From assembly GCF_020405225.1 (NCBI RefSeq), contig NZ_CP084472.1, forward strand, positions 3,224,001 through 3,288,000: DNA of 64,000 nucleotides. Direction: 5' to 3'. The position numbers and the translations under genes were made by a program. This document shows positions 33,909 through 43,280 of the stretch, piece after piece. The notes under the pieces are model-generated. The model made no database searches and was not told the origin of the DNA. It saw only the letters and a program-made list of their open reading frames with translations. Each line of letters opens with the position of its first letter. Positions within the stretch are counted from its first letter, which is position 1. Source of the DNA: Natrinema sp. DC36 (lineage in GTDB: Archaea > Halobacteriota > Halobacteria > Halobacteriales > Natrialbaceae).

Positions 33909-36086
33909 ATGAACACCATCGCACAAACGAGGGAGACGTACTGGGGGATCACCAGCGTCGAGTACGCGGTGTTTTATCTCCTTGCGTTTACCGCCATCGC
34001 CGTCCTCACCTACGGCGTCTACCAGCGGTTCAGCCGCTACGCCGAGGGGGACGACGATTCGTTCGCCCGACTGGACGATCTGTCGGATCGAATCGTCAGC
34101 AGCGCCAAGATCGTCCTCTCGAACGAGAAGCAGTTCAACAGGGACCTCTACGGCGGACTGATGCACTCGTTTATCATGTGGGGGTTCCTGACGCTGTTCA
34201 TCGCGACCCTGATCATCATGGTCGATCAGTACGCCTTCCAGAAGATCCTCCACATGACGTTCTGGGAGGGCGACTTCTATCTCGCCTACTCGTTCATCGT
34301 CGACGCGATGGGTCTGCTGTTCGTCGTCGGAATCGGAATGGCCATGTACCGACGCTACTGGGTCCGTAACCACCGCCTCTGGGACCGCCACACCTCCACC
34401 GAGGACGACATCTTCATCTGGACGCTATTCGCGCTCGGCGTCGGCGGCTTCCTCCTCGAGGGGCTTCGGATTTACAGCGCCGGCATTCCCGACCACGAGA
34501 TCGTCAGCTTCGTCGGCTACGGGCTGGCACTCGGCTTCAACGGGATCGGCCTCGCCACGCTGGGAGCCGAGCAGGCGGGGCTCAACGGGGCCGGCCTGAA
34601 CGTCGAGAACCTCCACTGGCTCGCGTGGTGGACCCACTCGCTGATCGCCTTCTTCTTCATCGCGTGGATCCCCTACGCCAAGCCGTTCCACATGCTCTCC
34701 TCGTTCGCGAACGTCGTCACGCGCGACGAGAAGGCCGGTCAGCGCCTTCCGAACGTCCCCTCGGATCTCGACGCGACCAACGCGGAATCCATCGACGACT
34801 TCACCTGGAAAGAGATTCTGGACCAGGACGCCTGTACCAAGTGCGGCCGCTGTTCCTCCGTCTGTCCGGCGAAGGCCTCCGACCGCCCGCTCGATCCGCG
34901 CAACGTCATTCTCGACCTGAAGTCCTATCGGGAGGACCTCGACGCCGGCGGCGAGGAACAACCCATCATCGCCGACGGCGGAACGAGCGTGATCAACGCG
35001 GAAACCATGGAGTCCTGCATGGCCTGTATGGCCTGCATGGACGCCTGCCCCGTCGAGATCGAGCACCTCAAGAGCTTCACCCGGCTCAACCGCCAGATGA
35101 CTGACCAGGGCGACGTCGCCCCAAGCATGCAGGACGTCTTCCAGAACGTCATGCAAAACGGCAACACGTTCGGCGACTCGCCGCGCAACCGGGGCGACTG
35201 GGCGGACGAACTCGAGTTCGACGTCACGGACGCCCGCGAGGAGGAAGTCGACTACCTCTGGTACGTCGGCGACTTCCCGAGCTACGACGAGCGCAACAAG
35301 CAGGTCGCCCGCTCGCTCGCGACCATCCTCAAGGAAGCGGACGTCAGCTTCGGCATCCTCTTCGACGACGAGAAGTTCGACGGCAACGACATCCGCCGCG
35401 TCGGCGAAGAGTTGCTCTACGTCGAACTGGCCGGCCACCACGTCGAGACCTGGGAGGACTGTGAGTTCGACAAAATCGTCTGTACGGACCCCCACTCCTA
35501 CAACACGTTCAAAAACGAGTATCCCGAGGTCAACTTCGACGAGTTCTCGGACGATCCGATGATGCCCTTCGAGTACGACGAGCAGTGGAACGAGGACGGC
35601 GAGATCGAGGTCTATCACTGGACGCAAGCCGTCGAGGAACTCGTCGCGGACGGCAAACTCGACCTCAGCGGTACCGAGCTCGACTACACGGTCACCTACC
35701 ACGACCCGTGTCACCTCGGCCGATACAACGACGAGTACGAGGCTCCGCGTGAACTGATCAAAGCGACGGGCTGTGAACTCGACGAGATGCCCCGCAACCG
35801 CAGCAATTCCTTCTGCTGTGGCGGCGGCGGTGGCGGCCTCTGGATGGACTTCGAAGAGGAGCCCAAACCCAGCGAGGAACGGATCCGGGAAGCGCTCGAG
35901 GACACCGACGCCGGCAGCGGCGTCGAGAAGTTCGTCGTCGCCTGCCCGATGTGCATGACGATGTACGAGGACGGCCGCAAGACCGGCGGTTACGAGGACG
36001 ACATCGAAGTCGTCGATGTCGCCGAACTCATCGTCGAGGCGATCGGAAAGGCGGACGAAGCGCAGGTCGAAGTGGCTGCGGACTGA
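33909..36086 (+). CDS. membrane-anchored HdrD/GlpC-like iron-sulphur oxidoreductase
   Basis: In the 725-residue protein, residues 10-270 hold five or six membrane helices resembling the NarI/HdrE cytochrome b-type domain, with HSFIMWG and WWTHSLIAF histidines that could bind haem. Two 4Fe-4S motifs follow, CTKCGRCSSVCPAK and CMACMACMDACPVE, then two CCG domains, the second with DPCHLGRY...CCGGGGGG. It is probably an electron-transfer unit linking the quinone pool to a soluble donor. I use the second ATG (33909) because AATTAAGTT at 33878-33886 is about 27 bases ahead of it; the ATG at 33903 is also possible. Confidence 0.9.
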   Translation: MNTIAQTRETYWGITSVEYAVFYLLAFTAIAVLTYGVYQRFSRYAEGDDDSFARLDDLSDRIVSSAKIVLSNEKQFNRDLYGGLMHSFIMWGFLTLFIATLIIMVDQYAFQKILHMTFWEGDFYLAYSFIVDAMGLLFVVGIGMAMYRRYWVRNHRLWDRHTSTEDDIFIWTLFALGVGGFLLEGLRIYSAGIPDHEIVSFVGYGLALGFNGIGLATLGAEQAGLNGAGLNVENLHWLAWWTHSLIAFFFIAWIPYAKPFHMLSSFANVVTRDEKAGQRLPNVPSDLDATNAESIDDFTWKEILDQDACTKCGRCSSVCPAKASDRPLDPRNVILDLKSYREDLDAGGEEQPIIADGGTSVINAETMESCMACMACMDACPVEIEHLKSFTRLNRQMTDQGDVAPSMQDVFQNVMQNGNTFGDSPRNRGDWADELEFDVTDAREEEVDYLWYVGDFPSYDERNKQVARSLATILKEADVSFGILFDDEKFDGNDIRRVGEELLYVELAGHHVETWEDCEFDKIVCTDPHSYNTFKNEYPEVNFDEFSDDPMMPFEYDEQWNEDGEIEVYHWTQAVEELVADGKLDLSGTELDYTVTYHDPCHLGRYNDEYEAPRELIKATGCELDEMPRNRSNSFCCGGGGGGLWMDFEEEPKPSEERIREALEDTDAGSGVEKFVVACPMCMTMYEDGRKTGGYEDDIEVVDVAELIVEAIGKADEAQVEVAAD

Positions 36087-36111
36087 TTAGCTCGTCACCG
36101 TTTTCTCCGAA

Positions 36112-36186
36112 CTAACTGGTTCGTACCGTCGTCGGATCAATTCGCTGTACCGCGACGAATACGCCGGTGTCGATGAGAAGGCTCAT
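36112..36186 (-). pseudogene. truncated VapC-type toxin stub
   Basis: An ATG overlapping the antitoxin stop (36183-36186) opens a frame of only 24 codons beginning MSLLIDTGVFVAVQ. This is the first strand of a PIN-domain toxin with its conserved Asp, after which the frame ends in TAG at 36112-36114. A VapC protein is normally about 130 residues. The HdrD-like gene ends 25 bases further on, so the rest of the toxin gene has been lost rather than frameshifted. Confidence 0.75.
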
Positions 36187-36461
36187 TCGCCGCAGAGAAC
36201 CTCGTCGATCTCGTTCTCGGTCGTTTCGACCCCCCAGTCGGAGCTTCCTGATAACCACTCTTCTATTTCGTCATCCGACAGCGGTTCGAAATTGTCGCGA
36301 AACGAGTCGACCAGCTCATCTTTCGACTCGTAGGTGCTCGCGATAATTCGATCGAGGAGTTCCTGTTGCGTCACGTTCCGTCCCGTTTCCAGACGAATTT
36401 CCGCCTGTAGCTCCTCGAGACGAGATTTCGACGTGTCCGTGACCTTAATCGACGCGCTCAT
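36183..36461 (-). CDS. VapB-type antitoxin (ribbon-helix-helix)
   Basis: The 92-residue protein has an N-terminal MSASIKVTDTSKSRLEELQAE that fits a ribbon-helix-helix DNA-binding strand and helix, followed by TGRNVTQQELLDRIIAS. The acidic C-terminus (DEIEEWLSGSSDWGVETTENEIDEVLCGE) is the region that wraps the toxin. Its end overlaps the start of a VapC gene, as in intact haloarchaeal VapBC pairs, but that toxin is now a 24-codon stub. The antitoxin may survive as an orphan regulator. Confidence 0.8.
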   Translation of the reverse strand: MSASIKVTDTSKSRLEELQAEIRLETGRNVTQQELLDRIIASTYESKDELVDSFRDNFEPLSDDEIEEWLSGSSDWGVETTENEIDEVLCGE

Positions 36462-36526
36462 ACCCGCTAGTAGAGAGTTCCACTGAGAAAAATATTCCTC
36501 CGGGTAGAGCTTGCTACTTCCGAGAG

Positions 36527-37273
36527 TTAATCGGAACGACCTGCACGTGCTGTCTCGTGCTGTCCGTCCCTCTCGACAGCAACCCCGTCCGCCTTCATCT
36601 CACGAACGAACTCGAGGAAGTTGTCGAAGACGAGCTTCGCTTCGCAGGACCGCTGATAGTTCGCATCCGTGATTTCGCCGAGGATCGACTCGAGGCGCTC
36701 GTCGGAAAGCTCCTTCCGGTGGACGAGTTCGCGGGCGGTCTTCATATCGTACTCGGGATGGAACTGAACGCCGAAGACCCGGTCCGCGCGGAAGCCGTGG
36801 TTGGAGTACTCGTTTTCGGCGAGGGGGTCGGCACCGGGCGGGAGCTCGGCGACCTCGTCGGAGTGGCTGGTGAAGGCGGTAAACGTCTCGTCGATGCCGT
36901 CGAACAGCCGCGACTCCGCATCCGCGACCTGCTCGATCTCGCTATAGCCGACCTCGTAGACGCCCATGTCCGCGACGGTGCCGCCGAGAACGTCGGCCAG
37001 CAGCTGGTGACCCCAACAGACGCCGAGGAAGGGGACTCCGCGATCGATCGCCTCGCCCACCCACTCTTTGACGGGTGCCATCCACTCGTCGTCCCAGTAC
37101 ACCGACGCTCGAGAGCCGGTTACGACGGCTCCGTCGTAGTCGAAATCGTCCGGTACCGTACCGTCGGTGGCGTCGAACTCCGCCAGGGAGGCGTCGAGTT
37201 CGCGCCGAAAGTTCCGCGTCGTGTTCTCGTCCTGATGGGCCGCGTTCAGAACGGCGATTCGGAGCTGACTCAT
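36527..37273 (-). CDS. class I glutamine amidotransferase domain protein
   Basis: The 248-residue protein has the GATase1 fold with nucleophile Cys in FLGVCWGHQLLADVLGG and the catalytic His-Glu pair in FGVQFHPEYD. DYDGAVVTGSRASVYWDD provides the oxyanion strand. It resembles stand-alone GMP-synthase-like amidotransferases, whose substrate in most cases is unknown. The extra C-terminal 50 residues (LVFDNFLEFVREMKADGV) are typical of this subgroup. No partner synthase is nearby. Confidence 0.88.
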   Translation of the reverse strand: MSQLRIAVLNAAHQDENTTRNFRRELDASLAEFDATDGTVPDDFDYDGAVVTGSRASVYWDDEWMAPVKEWVGEAIDRGVPFLGVCWGHQLLADVLGGTVADMGVYEVGYSEIEQVADAESRLFDGIDETFTAFTSHSDEVAELPPGADPLAENEYSNHGFRADRVFGVQFHPEYDMKTARELVHRKELSDERLESILGEITDANYQRSCEAKLVFDNFLEFVREMKADGVAVERDGQHETARAGRSD

Positions 37274-37410
37274 TGGGCACTAGTGGCAACTCGACGGGAA
37301 TAGGTGTTCCGCCCAGTGCCGACGTTGCCGCGACTGCTGATGGCTCGCTTGTCCCGGGCTCGAGTCCGAGGCGAGGAAACGGAAATCGTGCGCGATCGAT
37401 GGACGGCATC

Positions 37411-38664
37411 TCACTGCAGGTAATAGCTCCCGGACGCGTCGCGCCGGAATCGCTCGCCGGAATCGAACCAGCCGTCCGTAAACCGACCGCGGTCACCGCT
37501 CTCGTCGTCCTCTCGGCGCTCGGTTTCGGCGGGTTCGTCCCGGTTCTCGTCGTTGGTTCCGGCAGCGTCGACGTAGCCATCGGCGACCATCGCCCCCGAG
37601 AGCTGAAGGGTCCCGTCGGCCGCACCCTCGAGAACCGCGCCGTCGCCGTCGACCAATCGGGCACGGCAGTCCGGTACTGGTCGACCGACACCGGATTCGT
37701 CGTCGGCACCGGCCGAATCGTCCGCGAACCCCCGACTCAGCGCGGTCGGACACTCGAGGCGGCCGTAAACCCGAGCGACCGGCACGCCGCGGTCCCGGTA
37801 GGACCCGACCACGTCGTCACCGACCGGAGCCTCGCAGATCGCTCGCTCGAGCGATCCGACGGCGTCTTCGAAGCCGGATTCGGCCGCGAGGTCGCGGAGG
37901 ACGGGTTCCCGACCCGGCAACAGCGTTGCTCCCTCCTGTTCGATCGCGGTCACGGCGTCGCCGGGGTCGAACGCTCGATCGAGCAGGAGCGTGCCGCCGG
38001 CGTACAGCACCGACAGCGCGACGCGAACGAGGCCGGCCGGAGTCGACAGCGGTGCGGTGAGTGGGACGACGTCGTTCGCAGCGAGTCCCCAGGCCGCGAC
38101 GCCGGTGGTGCAGTTGTGCTCGATGGAATCGAGCGAGTAGCCGGCGACCGGACGCCCCGTCTCACCGTGGAGGGCGAGCAGCGGGTTTTCCATCGACGGT
38201 CGCTCGTCAGCATCGACACCGTCGCGCTCGGTTTCGGACAGTTCCTCGAGCGTCACCGCCTGATCGAACGGGATCGACCGCACCAGATCGCGCTGGGCCG
38301 CCTCCGAGACGACCAGATCGGGCTCGAGGACGTCGAACGGGCGCTCGACGGAGGCCGGCGTCAACAGGTGGGAAATCGGCGCGAACGTCGCACCGAGACG
38401 CCGACAGGCGAAAAACAGCGCGAGCGCGGCGACCCGGTTTCGCGTGAGGAGACAGACGGTGTCCCCGGGGCCGACGTCCAGGGTCGAGAGACGCTCGGCC
38501 GTCCGCATCGCGATAGTCGATAGCTCGCCGTAGGAAACGCGATCCTCGTGAATCGTCTCCGCGGGCGCGTAGAGTCGCTGCTCGGAGATGTCGACGACCG
38601 CCGTCCGCTCCGGGAAGTGCTCGGCCCGGCGAGCCAGCGAGAGGGTCACGACGGATGCTCCCAC
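37411..38664 (-). CDS. AMP-binding (acyl-CoA synthetase-like) protein lacking the C-terminal domain
   Basis: The 417-residue protein matches the N-terminal domain of ANL enzymes: ERTAVVD, VSYGELSTIAMRTAERL, GPGDTVCLLTRNRVAALALFFACRRLGATFAPI and RVYGRLECPT. The Ser/Thr-Gly phosphate loop (TSGTTGxPK) is reduced to LLALHGETGRPVAG, and the ATP motif TGD is replaced by SGE in GWFDSGERFRRD. It stops right after this, so the mobile C-terminal domain with the catalytic lysine is absent. The GTG at 38664 (or 38649) is the likely start; there is no ATG. It probably no longer forms acyl-AMP. Confidence 0.75.
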   Translation of the reverse strand: MGASVVTLSLARRAEHFPERTAVVDISEQRLYAPAETIHEDRVSYGELSTIAMRTAERLSTLDVGPGDTVCLLTRNRVAALALFFACRRLGATFAPISHLLTPASVERPFDVLEPDLVVSEAAQRDLVRSIPFDQAVTLEELSETERDGVDADERPSMENPLLALHGETGRPVAGYSLDSIEHNCTTGVAAWGLAANDVVPLTAPLSTPAGLVRVALSVLYAGGTLLLDRAFDPGDAVTAIEQEGATLLPGREPVLRDLAAESGFEDAVGSLERAICEAPVGDDVVGSYRDRGVPVARVYGRLECPTALSRGFADDSAGADDESGVGRPVPDCRARLVDGDGAVLEGAADGTLQLSGAMVADGYVDAAGTNDENRDEPAETERREDDESGDRGRFTDGWFDSGERFRRDASGSYYLQ

Positions 38665-38788
38665 GCTCGAGCACGTAGTAGACAGGGGGTCAGGCGCAAG
38701 CACGGAACCGGAAGACGGCCGACGCTCGAGCTGGCGCACCGAACAGACGGTTCGCGCTTCGCTCGAGTCCCCCCGCCGTCCGACCGAG

Positions 38789-39574
38789 TTACTCGGACTC
38801 GTCCGTCTGCGCCTCGAGAAAGCCGAGCAACAGATCGTTGACCGTCCGCGAGCGCTCGACGAAGGCCAGATGGCCGGCCCCCTCGAGTTCCAGAAACTCC
38901 CCGCGGGGAAGTCCTCGAGCGAGGTCCCGCCCAGCGGCGGGCGAAACCAGTCCGTCCGCACCGCCGTGAATCACCCGCGTCGGCTGGGTCACCTCGACCA
39001 GCCACTCCGTCGCGTCGAAGCGCTCGAGCGCCGCGACCTGGGCGTCCCACCCCTCGCGGTCGGCGTCGCCGTCCGCTCGCCAGTCCGCGATTCCCTCCAG
39101 CACGTCGGGCTGGGTCTCGAGGAAGTCCGCGGAGAGTCCCGCCTCGAGCGATTGGCGAAGCGCATCCCGATCGTCCGGCGGCGCGAAGAGCGGCTCGAGG
39201 TCGAACTCCGCCCCTCGAGGCGCGGTTCCAAAGAGCGTCAGCGTCGCCACGCGACTCGAAGTCCGGGCCGCCTCGAGCGCGATCGCACCGCCGAGCCCGC
39301 AGCCGACGAGGTGCGCGTTGCGGATCTCGCAGTCGGATAGTACCGCCTCGAGGTCGGCGACGAGCGTCTCGAGGGCGTAGGGGCCGTCGGGTCGGTCGGA
39401 GCGACCCGTCCCCCGGAGGTCCCAGACGACGGCCTCGTGAGGGCCGGCGACGGCGGCGTGTTGCCAGCCCCAGAGCCAGCCGCCGAGGCCGGCCTCGGGG
39501 ATGAAGACGACGGAGTCCCCGTCGCCCGCGAAGTCGTAGTGGAGCGAGACGGAGCCGTTCGATGCGGTGGGCAT
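38789..39574 (-). CDS. alpha/beta-hydrolase fold protein with substituted nucleophile
   Basis: The 261-residue protein of the 3-oxoadipate enol-lactonase-like branch has WDLRGTGRSDRP, a catalytic acid in GGADGLVSP and a His in LEGAGHLAFVE. The nucleophile elbow, usually GHSMGG, reads G91CGLGG96, so the catalytic serine position (93) is glycine. A neighbouring cysteine at 92 could not easily substitute. It ends 124 bases before the degenerate AMP-binding gene on the same strand, suggesting a joint, possibly non-catalytic, role. Confidence 0.85.
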   Translation of the reverse strand: MPTASNGSVSLHYDFAGDGDSVVFIPEAGLGGWLWGWQHAAVAGPHEAVVWDLRGTGRSDRPDGPYALETLVADLEAVLSDCEIRNAHLVGCGLGGAIALEAARTSSRVATLTLFGTAPRGAEFDLEPLFAPPDDRDALRQSLEAGLSADFLETQPDVLEGIADWRADGDADREGWDAQVAALERFDATEWLVEVTQPTRVIHGGADGLVSPAAGRDLARGLPRGEFLELEGAGHLAFVERSRTVNDLLLGFLEAQTDESE

Positions 39575-39623
39575 AGGTGGCCCAAACGCGCGAAGGAAGG
39601 CGATGGTTTCGATTCTAAGTTCG

Positions 39624-40067
39624 TTATTCGCGGCGGAAAATCGACTTCAATTTCGATAACAGCCCGCCTTCGTTCTCTCGGGGAGAGTTATTCGTATCGG
39701 CTTCAGAACTCTTCTCGAGAGATCCGTCGATCTGGACGTCTGGACTTTTCGAGGACATCGTTTGCTCTTTTCGGCGGCACCGAAGACAGAGATCGTGCTC
39801 AGCCGCCGTATAGTTAGAGCACTGCTTACATCGTGTCCGTTCGTCCGTTCCGGCGTTTTCATCCCGGTAGTGTTCTGCCGTCGTTTTTGCCGTTGACGTA
39901 TTAGAGACATCTCGAAAATCGGGACCGAGCGTATTCGCGTTAGAGAGTGACAGACAGTTGTACTGTTCCGGCAGCCGGTGCGTCGAACAGTAGCTGTATC
40001 CGCAGTACGAGCACGAATTTTGCAGACTGGAATCACCGGAACAGTCTGATAGATCGCACTCGCCCAT
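39624..40067 (-). CDS. AN1-type zinc-finger protein
   Basis: The 147-residue protein begins with the AN1 finger: CDLSDCSGD, CSYCGYSYCSTHRLPEQYNC. A second cysteine cluster follows (CKQCSNYTAAEHDLCLRC), then a polar, basic-ended tail (LLSKLKSIFRRE). AN1 fingers in archaea are thought to bind other proteins or nucleic acid. Its codon use is less GC-rich than its neighbours, with many Asn, Ser and Lys, hinting at a different history. A TATA-like CATTATATTC at 40089-40098 is 22-31 bases ahead of the start. Confidence 0.85.
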   Translation of the reverse strand: MGECDLSDCSGDSSLQNSCSYCGYSYCSTHRLPEQYNCLSLSNANTLGPDFRDVSNTSTAKTTAEHYRDENAGTDERTRCKQCSNYTAAEHDLCLRCRRKEQTMSSKSPDVQIDGSLEKSSEADTNNSPRENEGGLLSKLKSIFRRE

Positions 40068-40149
40068 TTGAGGCTACTATAAAAATAGAATATAATGAAT
40101 CTATGGAAATTCTATAGAACGAGGAAACAGTAAACAGAAGACTGTGCCG

Positions 40150-42927
40150 TCAGGCGTTCAGGACCTGCCGCAACACGTCCGGCGCGTCCTCGAGCGCGTC
40201 GTCTAACGCCTCGACGTTGGGACCGCCGCCCTGTGCGAAGTCCGGCGGGCCGCCGCCGCCGCCGCCGACTCGGCCGGCGAGTTCGCCGACGACCTCGCCC
40301 GCGTTGACGCCGACGCCGTCCGGCACGGCGACGACGAACTGGGCACCGCTCTCGCCGCTGCCGAGCACCGCGAGCTTGCCTTCCTCGGCGATGGCAGTCG
40401 CGGTCGCGCGCAGTTCGTCCATGTCGGCGTCGATCCGGTCGACGACGGCCGTCGCGTCGCCGACATCGACTTCCTCGCCGCCGCCACCGCCGCCGGCCCG
40501 GGCTTCGGCGAGCTGTTCTTTCAGGTCCTCGATCTGCTTACCCCGTCCCTTCCACTCCTCGAAGAACCGTTCGGCGGTCTCGGGCACGTCCGCGGGAGAG
40601 ACGTCGAGGATCTCGGCGGCCTCGTAGAGCGCGTCCTCTTTTCTCTGGGTCGCCGCGATGGCGGCCTCGCCGGCCGCGAAGGTGATTCGCTCGACGCCGT
40701 CTTGGACGCGCTCGGTGTTGAGGATCTTGATCGTCCCGATGTCGCCGGTCCGGGCGACGTGCGTGCCACCGCAGGCCTGGGTGTCCTCGTCGACGTGGAT
40801 CAGCCGAATCTGCTCGCCCGGCGGGATACCGCCCTGGTAGAGGTCGAAGCCGTACTCGGCCTCCGCGTCGTGGCGATCTGGCCACTCCTGGGAGACCGCG
40901 GTGTTGTCCATCACGATCTCGTTGGCGAGGTTCTCGATCCGTTTGACGGTCTCGCGATCGATCCGGTCGTAGTGGCGAACGTCGATCCGCGAGCTCTCGA
41001 CGCCCTTCTGGGCCCCGGCCTGTCGGATGTGCTCGCCGAGGACCTGCCGTGCGGCGTGGATGACGATGTGGGTCGCGGTGTGGTGTCGCATGAGCTGTCG
41101 GCGACGCTCACCGTCGACCTGGCCGTTGACCAGTTCGCCCTTCCCGGGGTCCTCGTCGGCCCGGTGGAGGATGACGCCGTCGACGATCTGGACGTCCTCG
41201 ATCTCGACGGTAGTGTCGTCGGTCGAAAGCGTTCCCGTGTCCGCGGGCTGACCGCCGCCCTCGGGGTAGAACATCGTCTGATCGAGGACGACGTCGTACC
41301 CCTCCTCGCGCTCGAAGACGTCCAGGACGACCGCCTCGAACTGGGTACGGTCCTGGTCGTCGTAGTAGAGTTTCTCCGTCGCGGGGAGGTCCTCGAAGCG
41401 CTCGTTTTCGCCCTCCTCGGCGGCCGCGACCGCTTCGGGCGTGTCGTGGCGCTTCGCGACGAGACTGTAGAAGTCGTCCGGAATATCGACGTCTGCGCCC
41501 GTTTCCTCGGCGATCTCCGCGACCATGTCCGGCTGGATCCCGTGGGAGTCGTAGAGTTCGATCAGTTCCTCGATCGGGATCGGCTCGCTCTTCTTGGCGT
41601 ACTCCTCGGCGAGCGTCTCGACCCGGCGACCGCCCCGCTCGAGCGTCTCGCGGTACTTTTCGACCTCGGTGCGAACGATGTCCCGTATCGTGTCGCGGTT
41701 CTCGTATGCGAGGCGCTCGGCCTGCATGTCGACGAGTTCGTCCAGCGGCGCGTCGACGCCGACCGTGTCACAGAGCCGTTTGGTTCGCCGGAGCACCATC
41801 CGCGCGAGGTAGCCGGTGCCGACGTTCGAGGGAACGATGCCGTCGCCCAGCATGTACGCCAGCGTGCGGCAGTGGTCGGCGATCGCGTAGATGTCCTCGA
41901 GGGGCTCCATGAGTTCCTCGAGTTCCGCGGCGTCGACGCCGAGTTCGGCGGCGATCTCGCTGCGGGCGGTCTCCATATCCTCGGCCTCGTCGATATCCAT
42001 GTGGCCCGCAAGCTTGGCCGTGCGGTGGATCAGTTCCTCCTGCTCGTCGGTGTGCTCGATGCCTGCGTTTTCTTTGAGGAACGCGATCATGTCGGGGTAG
42101 ACCGCCTCGTAGACCGTCGGCGTGCCCTGAGACACCCAGGTCCAGCGCTCGAGCCCGTAGCCGGTGTCGACGATGTAGGTGTCCATCGGGCTGTAGCGGT
42201 TCCCGTCTTTCATCTCGTACTCGCCGTCGGGGTCTTGCTCCATGGACATGAAGACCAGCGTGGCGAGTTCGACGCCGCGGTAGATGACTTCGATAGCCGG
42301 CCCGGCATTGCCGCCGCCGACCCACGGGTCCTCGATGTAGATGACCTCCTCGAGATCAACCCCCATCGAGTCGAAGAAGCCGTCGCAGAGCTCGACGGTC
42401 TTGTCCTTCCAGTAGACCTCGCCGTGGTAGGCGTACTCGTCCTCCGCGACGTCCTCGCGCGTGTTAAACGCGTGGTGGGCCATCATCTCGAAGGCCATCG
42501 TGTGCCGTCCCGTCTTGCCGACGTTGTCGATGTCCTGCATCCGGATACAGGGCTGGGAGACGCAGAGGGGATTCGCCGGCGGCGGCGTCTCGCCGCTCGT
42601 CACCAGCGGCTGGAAGTCGTAGATCGACGCCTGTGTCAACAGGACGTCGTCGCGCCAGCGGTTCGCCGCGACCGGGTAGGGACCGATTCGCTCGTGCTCG
42701 TTGGCCTCGAAGAAGGAGAGAAAGGCCTCGCGCATCTCCGACAGATCGTACGACTCGTCGAATCCCGAGTTGTCGATGAAGCCGTACTCCTCGCAGGGCG
42801 GCTCACCGCAGGTCACCCTGCTCTCGTCGCGCGTCCAGAAGTGAGCGCCACACTCCGGACACTCCTTGCGCTCGAACCCTTCCTCCTCGAAGTACTCGAG
42901 GCGATATTCGTCCGCCAGTTCGCTCAT
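40150..42927 (-). CDS. alaS: alanyl-tRNA synthetase
   Basis: The 925-residue enzyme has class II core motifs (residues 60-280), the archaeal N-terminal zinc region ([23 protein letters not shown]), the tRNA-binding middle domain, and an editing domain with [17 protein letters not shown] and the CxxxH site in [13 protein letters not shown]. The C-Ala region ends with [15 protein letters not shown]. The ATG at 42927 gives the usual start [18 protein letters not shown]. The long Gly-rich loop near residues 820 and 895 is normal for haloarchaeal AlaS. Confidence 0.97.
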   Translation of the reverse strand: MSELADEYRLEYFEEEGFERKECPECGAHFWTRDESRVTCGEPPCEEYGFIDNSGFDESYDLSEMREAFLSFFEANEHERIGPYPVAANRWRDDVLLTQASIYDFQPLVTSGETPPPANPLCVSQPCIRMQDIDNVGKTGRHTMAFEMMAHHAFNTREDVAEDEYAYHGEVYWKDKTVELCDGFFDSMGVDLEEVIYIEDPWVGGGNAGPAIEVIYRGVELATLVFMSMEQDPDGEYEMKDGNRYSPMDTYIVDTGYGLERWTWVSQGTPTVYEAVYPDMIAFLKENAGIEHTDEQEELIHRTAKLAGHMDIDEAEDMETARSEIAAELGVDAAELEELMEPLEDIYAIADHCRTLAYMLGDGIVPSNVGTGYLARMVLRRTKRLCDTVGVDAPLDELVDMQAERLAYENRDTIRDIVRTEVEKYRETLERGGRRVETLAEEYAKKSEPIPIEELIELYDSHGIQPDMVAEIAEETGADVDIPDDFYSLVAKRHDTPEAVAAAEEGENERFEDLPATEKLYYDDQDRTQFEAVVLDVFEREEGYDVVLDQTMFYPEGGGQPADTGTLSTDDTTVEIEDVQIVDGVILHRADEDPGKGELVNGQVDGERRRQLMRHHTATHIVIHAARQVLGEHIRQAGAQKGVESSRIDVRHYDRIDRETVKRIENLANEIVMDNTAVSQEWPDRHDAEAEYGFDLYQGGIPPGEQIRLIHVDEDTQACGGTHVARTGDIGTIKILNTERVQDGVERITFAAGEAAIAATQRKEDALYEAAEILDVSPADVPETAERFFEEWKGRGKQIEDLKEQLAEARAGGGGGGEEVDVGDATAVVDRIDADMDELRATATAIAEEGKLAVLGSGESGAQFVVAVPDGVGVNAGEVVGELAGRVGGGGGGPPDFAQGGGPNVEALDDALEDAPDVLRQVLNA

Positions 42928-43125
42928 TACGCGTCTATTGGCCCTGCAGCGCGTAAAACAGTTCCGCAACCGGTGTCACGACGCGATCAGTCGCGACAGC
43001 GGCGACCGGTCTTCGTGCGAACCGGAACCCCCGCAGCACCGCCGTAATCGAGCCGTCCAGCGATACTCCTGCAGCGTTTGTTAAACCACTGTACTCACAA
43101 TATCATCCGCAGTTCAGATAAGTAA

Positions 43126-43133
43126 TTGATAAG
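43126..43133 (+). promoter_or_regulatory. TATA box ahead of the small ORF and Tat-protein gene
   Basis: TTGATAAG in an AT-rich stretch lies 26-33 bases ahead of the ATG at 43159. It is much too far from the ATG at 43281 for a leaderless start of that gene. This implies either a leader of about 125 bases or translation beginning at the small ORF. Confidence 0.55.
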
Positions 43134-43158
43134 TATCCACTAGTGAAACGTATCGGTA

Positions 43159-43278
43159 ATGGCGAATCTCGAGCGTACTCGAAGGGGTGTTCGGGCGACG
43201 CGATCCGATGGGACGGATCGGGCGGGCCCAAATCACCCCGGTAACACACACGGATTCGCAAACGAGGGGGAATACTGA
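43159..43278 (+). CDS. candidate 39-residue leader ORF ahead of the Tat-exported protein
   Basis: An ATG at 43159 opens 39 codons (MANLERTRRGVRAT ... GFANEGEY) ending in TGA at 43276-43278, two bases before the ATG of the next gene. A TATA box 26-33 bases ahead would place transcription start at its first codon. The peptide is basic, unlike most proteins here, and has no known motif. It could couple translation to the downstream gene or be accidental. Confidence 0.4.
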   Translation: MANLERTRRGVRATRSDGTDRAGPNHPGNTHGFANEGEY

Positions 43279-43280
43279 CG

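Noticed and set aside
40702-43047. 781-codon plus-strand frame opposite alaS
   Set aside because: It is a GC-driven antisense frame; alaS has all class II and editing motifs on the minus strand.
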